DNA from: Heliopora coerulea
Taxonomy: Eukaryota > Cnidaria > Anthozoa > Scleralcyonacea > Helioporidae
Direction: 5' to 3'
Assembly: GCA_030142905.1 (NCBI GenBank)
Contig: JASJOG010000139.1
Location: 516,501 to 580,500, forward strand
Length of the DNA stretch: 64,000 bases
Part shown: positions 34,465 through 46,184 of the stretch, piece by piece
How positions within the stretch are numbered: position 1 is the stretch's first letter
Layout of the letters: each line of letters begins with the position of its first letter
The notes under the pieces: generated by a model
What the model saw: only the letters and a program-made list of their open reading frames with translations
What the model was told of the DNA's origin: nothing
The model's database searches: none
Program-made: the position numbers and the translations under genes

Positions 34465-35589
34465 ATACACTTTCCACAGTGGCCCGAAAGAAACCTACTT
34501 TGAGATGGTTTTGTAGGTTTGATTTCCACACTTTCATCATTTTGTTTAATGCACTCCATGCTTGTCCAATTCTTATATTCATGTCCTTTTCACTGGATTG
34601 TATCCACGAACCAAGATATTTGAAGTTATCTACTTGCTTCAATTTGTTCCCTTCCAGTGTGACAAGATCTCCTTCAGGTTGGTTATACAGCATGTATTCC
34701 GTTTTCTTATAGTTAACATGCAGACCCACTGTTTTCGCAGCAACCTCCAGTCTCAATAAGAGAAGTTGTGCCTCTTCAAGATAGTCAGAAATTAGGGCAA
34801 GATCATCTGCGAAATCAGTGTCAGTGATGTATGTTGCTGCAAGACGGGAGCTCTGCCGAGGTATAAGCGTGAATCCAGTGTGTGTTTCTCTAGTAGCTTC
34901 TCTAAGGGCATAATCCAGGGCTATGATAAATAGGAAAGGTGCGAGTGTGTCTCCTTCCAGTACTCCCGCAAGAATTTCAAAGAATTCTGTATCACCATCA
35001 GGAGTTATCACCTGTGCTTCGGTGTCCTTGTAGAGTATGCTGATGGCGTCCACTATCTTTGTTGGAATTCCATACGCCTTCAAGATCTCCATCAATTTCC
35101 CCCGATGTATCGAATCAAAGGCTTTACTGAAGTCTACGAAAGTCAATATTGCAGGTATCCGTTTATCTTTTATTCCCTCTATAAGTCTACGCAAAGTTAA
35201 AATTTGTGATAATGTAGATCTACCCGTACGAAATCCATTTTGGTTCACTCTGAGCAAAGGATCCAGATGAGGTCTTATTCGATCTAATAGAATCTTGTTA
35301 TAGATTTTTGCGGCTGTAACAGTTAAGGATATACCACGATAGTTTCCTGTGTCACTTAAGTCACCTTTCTTTGGTAGTGGTATTATTCCACTTTTAACCC
35401 ATATATTCGGTCGATCACCATTAAATGTTTTGTTGCAGATGTCAAGCAATTGTTGATTTAAGGCACCAGTTTTCCAGACTTCTATTGGTATGTTGTCGAG
35501 ACCATTTGCTTTACTATTTTTGAAACCTTGATACTTTTAACAAGTTCTTCCATGGTTATGTTACCCGTGTTGATGGAACAAGCTCCTGA
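34463..35589 (-). pseudogene. Non-LTR retrotransposon reverse transcriptase fragment inside the transposase gene
   Basis: The segment runs from CSINTGNITMEELVKSIK, across one frameshift near 35520, through NSKANGLDNIPIEVWKTGA, a YRGISLT motif, NGFRTGRST, FVDFSKAFDSIHRG, LAGVLEGDTLAPFLFIIALD (the usual QGD is EGD here) and the FADDLAL active site, ending FFRATVESV. This is the standard order of finger-palm motifs in LINE reverse transcriptases. No endonuclease part is present. It starts and ends abruptly in transposase sequence. Confidence 0.87.
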
Positions 35590-36468
35590 GACTTGTTGCA
35601 CCCAGAGTAACGTGAGTTCTTCATTCATCCTGGTGTTTTTTGAGCTAGCCACAACGCAACGATTCTTAAACTCTTCTGCAAGAGCTTTTGTTTCCCGTTT
35701 AGCCCCTCGAAAGACGATCATCGGCTTGAGTTTAGTCCCATCAGCTTTGGCCGTCAAACATACAGAAACCATAACTTTTTCGTAACCAGTGGTTTTCAGT
35801 GATACAGATTTTGCACCAACATCGTCAACTGTTGTGTTTGACACCATGTCGTCCCACACCGATATCTCGTCCATGACAATTATGCAAGATGATTCATACT
35901 TAAACATTTTTGAAAATCGACGCACGTGCAAAACATATGAAATTAACTGGTCAATAAGCCTGGTAGGATCTTTCTGAACAGTTGTGGTTTTCCTACTCAA
36001 CGACAATCCATTTCTGCGCATAAATTTTTGGAGCCATCCATTGCTGGCAACAAAGAGATCTTGATCTTTTTCGTCGCATGTTTCGTCGTGTAAAGACTTA
36101 GCTTTTATCATGATTAATTTGCGCGATACTCTTAAACCGCTGGATCGGCGTCCATGGGTCCATTTCAACAGGAGTTCTTTCAGTCCTTCGTCTGTAATCT
36201 TTCGTCCACCACCACTTAGTCTTTGCTTCCCTTGCCCCTTTACCTTTGAGCAAGTTTCAATGATATCCGCTCTTTTCTGATGCCACTCGCGTATTCGTTT
36301 GACATCAACATTGAATTTCTTTGCGGCGTTACGGTTATTTATCGTTTCCGCAAAAGCAATTGCCTCCTTTTTAAAGGACATCGAGTAACTTTGTTTTAAT
36401 TTCTCCTTGTGGGAGGTTGCTGCCGAAGTATCTTTGTTCATGTTAGATTTCTTGCCCGATGGCAACAC
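35590..36468 (-). pseudogene. Tigger/pogo-like transposase, N-terminal part
   Basis: The minus-strand frame from 36468 has a first HTH (SMSFKKEAIAFAETINNRNA, then AKKFNVDVKRIREWHQKR), a second CENP-B/Tc5-type HTH (ELLLKWTHGRRSSGLRVSRK) and the first half of a DDE domain with its first Asp (SCIIVMDEISVWDDM). At WVQQV (near 35590) it stops resembling a transposase and runs into reverse transcriptase sequence. The second and third catalytic acids are missing. Its C terminus resumes at 34464. Confidence 0.85.
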
Positions 36469-36655
36469 GTTAGCGTTTCAATCTAGAACTCGCTTGCCAA
36501 AAACGCGCAAAAACATGGCAGTGCCAAAACTATTAATTACACCCTGCATAGTATAGTTAAAACACTCTGCTCTCCAGTTACAGTATCAGTTGTCTTCATT
36601 CAAAGCATGGCACGAACTGTTTGCTTGTCATTACGAAATGTGCTTTCAGATCAAA

Positions 36656-37013
36656 TTCAAAACTGCAATAAGAGGACATTATGTGTACAAAGAAACGTGG
36701 ACTCCAGCGCTAAGGCGAAATCTTACGTTGTGATAAAGATAACCGGGCTGAAGCGTTAGAGCATGACCCAAATGCAGTTGGTGTATATAAATATACCAGT
36801 AGCAAATCATCTGATTGCGCGAACAACGTGCGTTTGGTAGGACACGCTCCAATAGAACTTTCAAGATTGGTCGCAACATTTCTTAACGGACTGCAAGGAA
36901 ACATCGTCGAAGTAGAAGTTTGTGGTGAAAGAAAACGAGTGGTGAGTCTTGTAGTACCAGGTATCTTTAAAGCCAGAACCAAGTCAAAAGTAGGATTCTC
37001 CATGAAGAACTGA
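36656..37013 (+). pseudogene. HIRAN-domain protein gene, divergent to the transposase
   Basis: The plus strand reads FKTAIRGHYVYKETWTPALR, then after one frameshift near 36733 DNRAEALEHDPNAVGVYKYT, then LVGHAPIELSRLVATFLNGL and ERKRVVSLVVPGIFKARTK. This fits the HIRAN pattern (a GhxYY..W.P start, an N..DPNAV.VY strand, then VG..P.ELSR). HIRAN domains bind DNA 3' ends in HLTF/Rad5-type proteins and in transposon proteins. The frameshift makes this copy probably inactive. A minus-strand frame over the same bases (36710-37093) is a shadow. Confidence 0.7.
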
Positions 37014-37271
37014 CGCGTATCAAAGATACATATACTCATTTTGAATTCGAATACAAACAACCTTATCTTATAAAAAGTTAATGTAAATGACATTAATGTT
37101 TTAAATATTAAAATATCTACCTATGGCATCTTACATTCTCAAAGGGGCGTTTATTAGGGAGAGGCGTTTATTAGAGAGGAGCGTTTAATTCAATTTTTTG
37201 CAAATTATGAGGGCGTTTATTAGAGAGAGGCGTGTAATGGTTAGTAGGCGTTTAATAGAATAAATACGGTA

Positions 37272-38430
37272 CGTACACTTTGAAGGTTAATTTAGCAAGG
37301 AATATTGCTTACAAACTGCAGCATAGTTCCGTCAAAGCCTTTCGTGACTCCCGTGGTGGGACGTTTGAATCATTTGATTCGTCGTCGTCAAAGCAATTAA
37401 ATTTGATAGAGTTTTTTGCCCCACTATGAGAAATCCTGCCCAAGTTAATGGACGTTTGATTCCATTTGTCACTATCTCGCTAGTAGAGACAGACGTTTTA
37501 TAATCCTAAACACAATCAAGTCATAATTTAACATTGTCTCCATGTCCGTATGAATCTATTATAATAATAAAGACATCTAAAGATTAAAAATATACAATAT
37601 CCATCAAAGCCACCACCCTGGATTACCTACAATACACCGGTACACTCAGTTTAAATGCTTATGCTGAAAATTGTTAATATTTGCCTTATAACTATGTATT
37701 TTAGGATATGTTGTTGAGGTTTTGTAAAATTTGAAGGGCAAACACAAAATTTAATGTAAAGAAAACCTTGAAGAAAACGCATGTTGAAATTCAGTGTTAG
37801 GTGTTTTAAAATACTCCGTGACTTTCCACCCATAAAGCCAAGATATTTTTTGGAAAAGTGGTAAAATTTCAGCTCAAGAAATTAAATGGTTGATGTGGTA
37901 TAAACATTAATTCGGTGCAGGCACTTTCCGCCCCCGGTCTAGATAGGGTTAAGTTAAGGATTATAGGATAATACTTGTACCAATGTGCAATAGAGAGCCT
38001 AGTAGGCAACACGGTAGTCAAGCTTCGCACGAGATTGTTGGAGTGCAGTTGGTCCAAAGAGTGGACGAGAATTGTTACTGCGAGCAATGCAAGCGCTACC
38101 TAATTTCGAATTCAGGGGTTTGCTCGATTCACTTGATTGGTCTCCGTACGAAACAGTGAAATTTTAATGAACACATTTTGAAAGCGTAACAGGCATGGGA
38201 CACAATTCAAACTACATCTCCCACGACGTCAAACAAGAAAAGATGAGCACTGCAAGCGCAAAACCTATCACACAATGAAGAATGAAGGAGCCTCAATTAC
38301 AGCCTTAAAATCAAATAGTTATCCAAGAAAGTTTATCGACAAAATATTAAAGAAACAAAAGAAGAAAAGTACATCCTAATCCAGAACAAGTGGCTGGAAC
38401 ATTTTCAAGTCGATTGAAGGCTCTTATACA
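37272..38430. other. No gene recognised
   Basis: No convincing coding sequence, RNA or repeat structure was found here. Confidence 0.45.
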
Positions 38431-38544
38431 AGAAGTTCATTCGCAGTACCTTCTTACGTGAAAGGCCTTACTGATCCGTTTTCAATGACACTACGAAAGA
38501 ATAACATTAGAGTCTCTAGCAAGTTATTCAAGGCATTAAAATGA
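38428..38544 (+). pseudogene. Possible retroelement RT C-terminal fragment
   Basis: One frame reads SYTRSSFAVPSYVKGLTDPF then SMTLRKNNIRVSSKLFKALK. The PYVKGL..I...L...NIRV pattern is like the end of Penelope/LINE reverse transcriptases. It is short and the call is weak. Confidence 0.25.
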
Positions 38545-40190
38545 AGCTTAGAGCTCAAAATTTCAGACAAACCACGTTAGAGCAGTATGTTACTCATGGA
38601 GTATCGTGTAAAGTTTGGAAATGGAGTTATATCCGAAGGAAGGAGCTTTACAACAGGAAAAAATAATGCATTAGAAAAGTTAAAAAAATAACTGAAGGGG
38701 CTCTAATAATGCCAGCTACGATTGGGCTAGCGACTACTAATTGACTTTAACAACGATAAAGTTATATACAAAGGCAGTAACCACTACAGTGAAGTTTTGC
38801 CCAAAGCATCAACAGACGAAGCAGATAATAACCCTAAGTTAATTTTGCGAAAATTTCCTTTCCTTCTATAGAAAGAATTGACCGTCCACCTCTTTTCTCG
38901 AATATCTAACACAAGAAATTAACGCCCGCTCTAATGCATGCAAGCGCCTCCTGTGAATATACATTCCCCATCATATTTAATTATAGCTTTCTATTTAACC
39001 TCATGAAGGCTGCAGACTTGCAGTAAAAAGCTCTTCCTAAAAAATTGTTTTTGGTTAGAGATCGTCGTATTTCTTTTGATTACTAGAGGTCCTAACGATT
39101 AATATCTGGCTTGTGAAGCTGCAGTCATCAGGAGGTTACACGTAACCAGTTGCTTTAAGTCATTCATGAACCTTCAAATGGGAGAAGAATTCACAACCGA
39201 GTATAAGTGATGAAGGTGTATGAAATTCGATTTCTTTAGAGTCTATAATTTCTCTATCAGAAGCGTATTTACATTTTATGGATTGAAGCATTTGTAATGC
39301 TAACGGCCTTGCTGTCGAACGAGCATTTACCTATAACTAGAAATACGAGTACGCAACAAACCCTCGCCCACCCTTCCAATATATTTCTCGAGAATCCAAG
39401 TAACACTGATAAATTTTCAAAATTGTCAAAGAGACAAATCCTCCTGACTATCACTGGAAGAGTGAATCCAATAAAAAAACCCACACACAATTTGGCCACA
39501 AATTAACAACAATCCAAACTGGAAATTATTTTATATTTAATTTGCTTATCGTCATATTTACGTTTAAAATTTCAGTTTTGTTTTATCAAAACAAAACATT
39601 CGGTGAGAATAGCCTTTAACGACTTAACAAACGCTAAGAGATCCATCCTCACAATTAAATTATTAAACAATGAATGATAGTGTCAAAACCTTGTATTTGT
39701 TGCGGGCTTGTGATATTTCGTGTCGTTTTCCAATCAAGCTTCTCACTCATTTTGCCTTAAACAAAGATTTTTTATTAGATTACCACACTTTCCATCTTAA
39801 AAGTGGAGCATTGTCAAAGGTTTCAGGTCGGATACCAGCATTACGGACAACTCATGATTGAATATTTTTTTTTTTTTTGACTTAAAAATTGATAAATTCT
39901 ACATTATTTCAAAGTTGGTTACAAATGTCTAAGACTTGTTATGATAAAGATTTATGCTAGGTATTCATCCGGAGGTACAAGACTTTGGTGACGAAGATGA
40001 AAAGAACTGCGAAACTGAAGAAATAAACAAAAAAGCATGAACGAGTTCTGCATTTTAATTGCTGACCAAAAATCGGGAAAATACATAACATACGACAAAA
40101 TACGACGAGAAAATTTTGTGCGAGTTCTGTCGAATGAAGAACGAGAAGAGAGAAGTGAAAGACGTAATTTTCTCCTCTGTAAAACATTCG
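38545..40190. other. No gene recognised
   Basis: Frames at 39269-39506 (both strands) and 39670-39861 lack motifs. An A/T-only hairpin-like stretch is near 39560-39600. Confidence 0.45.
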
Positions 40191-40936
40191 TAAAAAAGGA
40201 AAATGGCGTACAGACCTGCAACTTTTACATATTTTCAACGAAGCATTCAGCGGCACCTCAACTCAAAGGGTTCAACCGTGAATTTGCAAAAAGAAGACGG
40301 CTTTAAACTTTTAAACTTTCTTGAGTGGTTTTAAAATCCTGATGAAAGCATTACTCGTCGAATACGGTAAAGGTGATCATCCACAAGCAACCCGAGAAGT
40401 GAGAAAGACTGAAGTGGACAACTGTTTCGCTGAAGGATAGTTTGGCGACCAAAAACAAGTGGCTTTGCATCGTCTTACCTGATGGCTGCTTACTTTGCAT
40501 TTTTGTTTCAAGTCAAAAATACATCCCAACGACTTCAGTGAGGCGACATGTCACTGGGAGAACGATCCTGAATGACGCAATGAAATCCTTGTGTGGAAAG
40601 CGGAGAGATCATCCAAAGTTTGTGACGGCCAGGACAAATCTTCTGGACGATGAGTGTTTTATTATACTTCTCAAACAATTGACCATGAACGCTGTCCGGT
40701 TAAATTCTACAAATATTCAAAAGCCATCATGCTGCGGAGATGAATGAACCAGAATCTACTTTACCAATGAACACCAGCAAAATCCAGGCGATAATATTTG
40801 GTACAAGAAGTCTCCCTTAGGGAAGAATGAAGTCGTGAAGCTACTTTTGAAAGCTGCTCAAAACAATTCCGTTCGCACAACTTACATTTCAAAGCTACTC
40901 GATTCAGACGTACCTATGATTGTGCAGTTCAGCTAA
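40190..40936 (+). pseudogene. Decayed tyrosine-recombinase-like gene (KIAA1958/DUF3504 type)
   Basis: Pieces in different frames read MAYRPATFTYFQRSIQRHLN then SKGSTVNLQKEDGF (the N-terminal core-binding motif of this family), and later HQQNPGDNIWYKKSPLGKNE then VVKLLLKAAQN and RTTYISKLLDSDVP..VQFS. The latter matches the catalytic His/Arg region, where the usual NHSVRKT is reduced to NSVRTT. Stops and frameshifts abound. It is a different lineage from the intact copy at 5971-7552. Confidence 0.6.
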
Positions 40937-41706
40937 GCGAAAACCAGAACATGAAAGGTCTCCAGATCTATACAAATCAGCGTCTATTCAACTTCAGCGA
41001 AGAATATCGTTTACACTAAGTCGCTTAGCAAATGTCCTGACAGCAAGCGCGTTCCCTTACGTCTTTTGTTCATATTCATAAAAAAGAACCATGACAAAGC
41101 GTTGCTGCGAAAAGAAGCTAACTTAAAGCGTGCGAAGAGAAAATCCCGACTTATAATATGTATACACGTAGAATATATAATATCAACAGCGAGCTATAGA
41201 ATCATGACATGGTTGACGTGTGTCTCATCTGCCGATGTCTTATCCGGGAAACTTACGCATTGAATGTGCGAAAAACACGCTACGTGCCCGGGTAGACCAC
41301 GGGGTAAATCCACCGCTACCGCTAACTTAAAGCTATTTGTTTCTTGTTTCATTGTCTGTGATATATAACGGTACTGTTTGAGATTTTGAACTGTTTTTTT
41401 GGAAATGCGGGACAATCGACAGACTTCAATAGGACAAGAAACGTAAGTGAGGGACAGTCCCGTACGATCCGGGACAGTTGGCGTCTCTGAAATTGTCTAG
41501 TTACTAAGATGGCCTCCCAAAAGTGAAATCAGCCGCAAGCATCAAGAACGCCATTTCGTTTGCCGGTCTTAAATCATTTACTGGCTTCAGTGTTCAAATA
41601 ATGTAAACAACTTGCGAGAGATCTATACAAAGGAAAAAAGGACGAGAACAAATCGATTTGCTTCAATACGGATCTAAGTAACCTAAGTAAGGTTTGGACA
41701 ACAACA
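40937..41706. other. No gene recognised
   Basis: Short frames at 41066-41415 overlap on both strands without a motif. A further stretch of the decayed recombinase may extend into this part. Confidence 0.4.
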
Positions 41707-41708
41707 TA

Positions 41709-43104
41709 GGGTAGGGTGGGGCAAAATGGGCCAAGTTTTAGCTGTTGTGAGAAGTTGTGAGAGGATATCTTCCAAGCAAATGCACGTGAAAAGGTAAAAA
41801 CTGTTTGAAAAGTGCAAATGGCCTTCTGCTAACCAAGTTAAAGATATCAAAGTCTTATGAACAGTGCTATATGCAGTAGAGGCATTAATACCCAGGGCTC
41901 TGACGGACTTTTTTAGTGGGGCAAAATGGGCCAGTCAGTCTACATATTAGATAAAGAGAGGATTTTCAATAAATTACTCAAGTTTTCAAGCTGGGGACTG
42001 CATAACTAAGTGTGAAACAGAAATTATATAAATAGAAACCGTTTCTTTTATGAAATTATACCCTCATACTTAAAAATTCTCCGTTAAAAGGTACAAAGTT
42101 TGAAAAATTAAGAATGAGAGTAAATAGAAATTCCGATGGAATGAAACACTTTTTGTAACGTATATAATATAAAGGCTTTTCAGATTGATGTGAAACAAAC
42201 ACATATATTCAAATTGTTCAAAATGTTTAAGCAGTACATTTGGGGCAGTAGAAGTCATCAGAAAGATCTGTGTCTTTCGGAATACATTTGGGGCAGCAGT
42301 ATTCGTCACATATGTCGCAAATTGCCCATTGTTCATTTTTCCTCCCGCTGTTCTCACGCCATAACCTGTCGCAAACAACACATTTGGTCTTATCCTCAAA
42401 CACCTCCTCCTCACTGGCTGTTGTGTCTTCGACATCCTGATCAAAATTTAACTTTCGTTTGGTTTTCTTTCCAGCTTGTCCTTTCGTTGTTTCTTTGGTA
42501 GGCTTCTTTGCTGTGTTTTTTGAAATTATTTGATGTTTTACTGATTACATGTACATAACAGTCCAGAATGCTTAAAAACCTTTATATTTTTAAAAGAATT
42601 CATGTAGAGTATGATATGTTGCTTAAAATCCATGGTAATCAAAGTTCTATTCACTGTCCCATTATGTTCCGCTGGGCAGAAACCTCTAATCTAGGGTGGC
42701 CCATTATCCTCCACCTGGGGCGGACTGAATCAAAAATTAAAAATGTAAGAGAAAAGAAGTAAGAATCACAAAAACTGATTTAGATAAGAGAATTATGACA
42801 CCAATTCCATTAGGAAAAGATAAGCTTTACATCAAAAAGAAATTTTTCGTGCAAAATTTCCTTTCTTAAAACGTTTTGACAAAGAAAACAAGAAATCTCA
42901 CCTGTCAGTCTACTGTTGTGCAACCTCACTCAACACTTCCTGGAGAAAGAATGATGGAGAATTCCTATTGTATATTTCACCTGATAGGATGATGCAATCC
43001 ATAATGGCGGCATAAGATATGATATGAAACAGGTTGGAAGAAAATAGAATAAAATCAGGGCTGGCCCATTTTGCCCCACTGTCCCATTTTGCCCCACTCC
43101 ACTG
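41709..43104. mobile_element. TA-flanked DNA transposon with GGGGCAAAATGGG ends
   Basis: The left end reads gggtagggtggggcaaaatg and the right end inverted reads cagtggagtggggcaaaatg. TA is present on both sides (41707-41708, 43105-43106). More copies of gtggggcaaaatggg lie just inside (41915-41935 and 43064-43080). The interior keeps only the zinc-finger tail of a protein (42234-42500). Confidence 0.83.
42234..42502 (-). pseudogene. PHD-like zinc-finger tail of a pogo-type transposase
   Basis: The minus strand codes for a basic/acidic lead (KKTKRKLNFDQDVEDTTASE) then CVVCDRLWRENSG, WAICDICDEYCCPKCIPKDT and DDFYCPKCTA before a stop. The Cys pattern (C-x2-C, C-x2-C, CC-x2-C, C-x2-C) is PHD-like, as found at the C terminus of several pogo/Jerky-type transposases. 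No catalytic part remains in the element. The longer open frame at 42070-42444 is a shifted reading of it. Confidence 0.6.
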
Positions 43105-43129
43105 TACCAGTCTCCGAGATTGCACACGG

Positions 43130-43930
43130 TGGGCGAAGGGATAAAATAACACGCGTCCTATGCACATTCTGATTAGACGAGCCTCATTTTCTCTCACAGT
43201 ATAGAGACACGGTTGACGTCACTTTCATTTTTTATTAGAGTACAGAGACGTGAATGACGTCACCAAAACTCTAGAAAACCTTGGTTATTTTATAAAACAA
43301 ATGGAAAATAGCCTCTATGTCTCTGTACTGTGATAGAAACATGAATGACACCATTTCGACCAGAAAAATACCAGAAAACATTAGGCTACGCCTCGTGTTT
43401 TCACTTGGCATTTTTCTGGTTGAAATGACGTCGTGTTTCTATCACAGCACAGAGACACTCAAGCAATTTTCTATTTGTTAAATATATATATATATATTTA
43501 TACATATAAATATACAAACTATGAAAATTTTTCACCCTAGTCACCACGCGTGTAAAAGGACTCCACGCACGTCGAGATTAGCATGCTCGCCCGATCGGGC
43601 CTTCGACCCTGGGACAAACAGAAAATTGCTTGAGTGTCTCGGTGCTATCATTTTAACCGGAAAAATACCTAGTAAAAACACGAGGGGTAGCCTGGTGTTT
43701 TCAGGTATATTTCGGTTTGAAATGGTGTCATTCATGTTTCTATCATAGCACAGAGACACGGTGGCTATTTTGTTTTATAAAATAACCAAGGTTTTTTGTG
43801 TTTTCGGGACGTCATTCATGTCTCTGTACTCTAATACAAAATGAAAATGACGTCATCCGTCTCTGTTCTCTGAGAGAAAATGAGGCTCGTCCAATCACAG
43901 CATGCGTAGGACGCCTGTTATTTTATTAAG
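43130..43930. mobile_element. Inverted-repeat element with CRE-type sites
   Basis: The arms (about 43130-43450 and 43640-43930) are inverted copies with landmarks gaggctcgtc/gacgagcctc, cagagacac and ttattttataaaac. TGACGTCA occurs at 43214-43221, 43255-43262 and 43848-43855, with further GACGTC cores at about 43428 and 43809. No coding sequence was seen. Confidence 0.75.
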
Positions 43931-44342
43931 AAACATAGATAGACACTGCGAAAATTTAAAGAACTCCACGCATGTCGCGATTAGTACCCTCGTGCGGTGG
44001 GCGAGGGAATTAATTCGACTGTCAAAGAGAACATTTGAATTCAGCTGGGAACAAATTGTTGGGCAATTTATTTGACATTCCAAAGATCTTGTACGAACTA
44101 CGTAAGTCATTGTTGAATTCAAAATTTCTCCACACTATTTAAACGGTCAATATTCTTGGTGATTGGTCAGCTCTTATAACCGTGGCTGATGTAGAATCAA
44201 CCTAATTGCAAAATATCATTCATTCAATACTAGTTACATTAACCAACGCAGCTACCTCAGTTTTAATGTTGACATCTAGTTGACGATATACCTCTATGCC
44301 ATTTCAAAGGATAACATAACGCTATTATGTAACTCCTTTAGG

Positions 44343-44545
44343 GTGGAGGTGGCACTGTGATAGTGCACATGTCTCTCACCACTGTGACTATGGTTCAATT
44401 CTGGTTCCGTACAGCTAGTTTAGCAAACTTACCTTGGTCACATGTAAGAAGAGTTTTGTTCAGTTTGACTTTACGAAGCATCCCAGGTTTTCTCCCTGTA
44501 TTCCAGTCTTCTCCGGCAGTAATGGACCCGTGAGAGGTCCTAGCT
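44343..44545 (+). mobile_element. Degenerate tRNA-headed SINE
   Basis: An A-box-like ggcactgtgatagtgcac and a B-box-like ggttcaattctgg are followed by ttttctccctgta and ttctccggcag. This order is like abundant animal SINEs with a tRNA head and a body rich in tctccgg. The copy is old. Confidence 0.5.
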
Positions 44546-46184
44546 TAGTTAGCTAACAGGGTTATGGAGTATAAATTAGGGCACTTTTCTTTACTTTAGT
44601 TATTTTTGACATGCTTCAGTATAACAATCTCTTTTACAGGCTGTTTCTTGCTCTTAAAGTTGCTATATTTTTTGCGTATATTTTGGTATTTATGATGTCT
44701 GCATTCATCACCTAATAGGTATGTTTTGACGAATGCTTAATTCCGAAAACTATTGAATTGTTTAGTTAATTAAACATTAAAATAATTGCTACACCATAAA
44801 GAAGTGTTATAGTAACAAAAACTGTACCAGATTACATAATTCTAGGGCTATACACTAAGTTAAGGATCAGGTGGTCCTGTTTTTTGTTAAAATCGGGTTT
44901 GTAAAGGTAGATGTAGAATCTGCCTTTAACCTGGAGCTCATATTGTGATGATACAAAGCTCATTATTTTGAAACAAGTTTTGACTTTCGGATGGTTTTTG
45001 TATTTCTTAGATGTTAAGAGATGTTTTTCGGTATGTCATTTCTTGTCGGCATGAAGATGTTCACGTACTCATTTCACGTACTCCAAACTAAGGTCTGCTA
45101 GTTTCTCCAATCTAGGGAGCACAATAGCTCGCACATTTAAATTCGTAAATTACAAGTGAGTTCAAATGGTTCGGAATTAGGTATTTGTTGCGAAAGATTC
45201 AGCATATTTTAAATGTAAAGTAAAACAAGTCTGGAATAGGTTTATCACTAGTATGACCGTATTAAAATTGCATATTCAACTTAAACAATTAAAATGCAAC
45301 AGCAGTACTCTAGAGCGTCTTTTCCCGTTAATAAAATGATGATAGTTTGCTTAAAAGGAATATGGCATCTTTTTAACAAAAATCTTTGTTTGTTTAACGA
45401 ATCCTCAGTATCAACGGGATTCAAACGAGCAATTAAATAGCCTTACATATGAATATATCGATAGAAATCGTGCCTTAAAAATACCAAAAATCAATATTTT
45501 CAAATTCATTGCTAGGAGATAAAGCCTCCGTCCAAACAGAGTTCATAATGTTTATGCAGAGACACGAAAAACTGAAGAAGTATGTCAATAACTAGGAAAT
45601 TTTGGTGTTTGCTGTTTTGTCAAACAAGATATTTTAAAATGTGATAGAACGAAAATCATCAGATTTTCGTTCATGCAGTCCAGACAGCTAACAAGTTCTG
45701 CAATCCTCCAGAGCGTAGGACAACGTTTTTGCTCAGTTAGGTCAGGGAAACGTGGAAAGAGTAACCCCAATAGGTCAGAGGTACGACTCATTCAATTTTG
45801 CAATTATTAAGAGCGGCTTGATTTGAATGGTCTTAACGACTAGGCTTCAAGGCAAGGTAGCCTGCAAATATAATCACATTATGTACTGTTGTCTTAAATC
45901 CAAGAATCTTTATTACTCCTTTATTTACATCCATAGGGAACTTTCTTTCTAAAGTAGACAGAATGTTACTCGATAGGATATTGTACAAAGAAGACATATT
46001 TAATGGCACACAGCACATCGGCTTACACAATTTGGCATCAACAATGGTAACTGGCAATCGGTTTTCGAAATGCCGTTTTATTTTGTGACCAGGGAAGCGA
46101 CCAAAAGGGAATGGTATCATCTTTAACTACGTTATTCATGACGAACTACCATCGATTATCGTTTAAAATTTATAATTGTCCTTA
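44546..46184. other. No gene recognised
   Basis: Frames at 45585-45791 and 45833-46120 (minus) have no recognisable motif. The stretch is AT-rich without clear repeats. Confidence 0.45.

Larger units (their letters stand above)
33794..37269. mobile_element. pogo/Tigger-like DNA transposon with TA target duplication
   Basis: The left end reads tcgtatttattctattaaac and the right end in reverse complement reads ccgtatttattctattaaac, each flanked by TA (33792-33793 and 37270-37271). Subterminal copies of gcgtttattagagagaggcg and variants lie just inside both ends (33815-33895 and 37145-37240). Inside are a broken transposase gene (minus strand), a reverse transcriptase insert and a HIRAN-domain gene (plus strand). 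TA duplication and the DDE/HTH transposase fit the Tc1-mariner-pogo superfamily. Confidence 0.88.

Noticed and set aside
36710..37093. 127-residue minus-strand frame
   Set aside because: It overlaps the HIRAN coding sequence on the opposite strand and has no motif of its own.
42070..42444. Long minus-strand open frame of 124 residues
   Set aside because: It is a shifted reading of the PHD-like zinc-finger tail; the correct frame shows the Cys pairs and a stop after CPKCTA.
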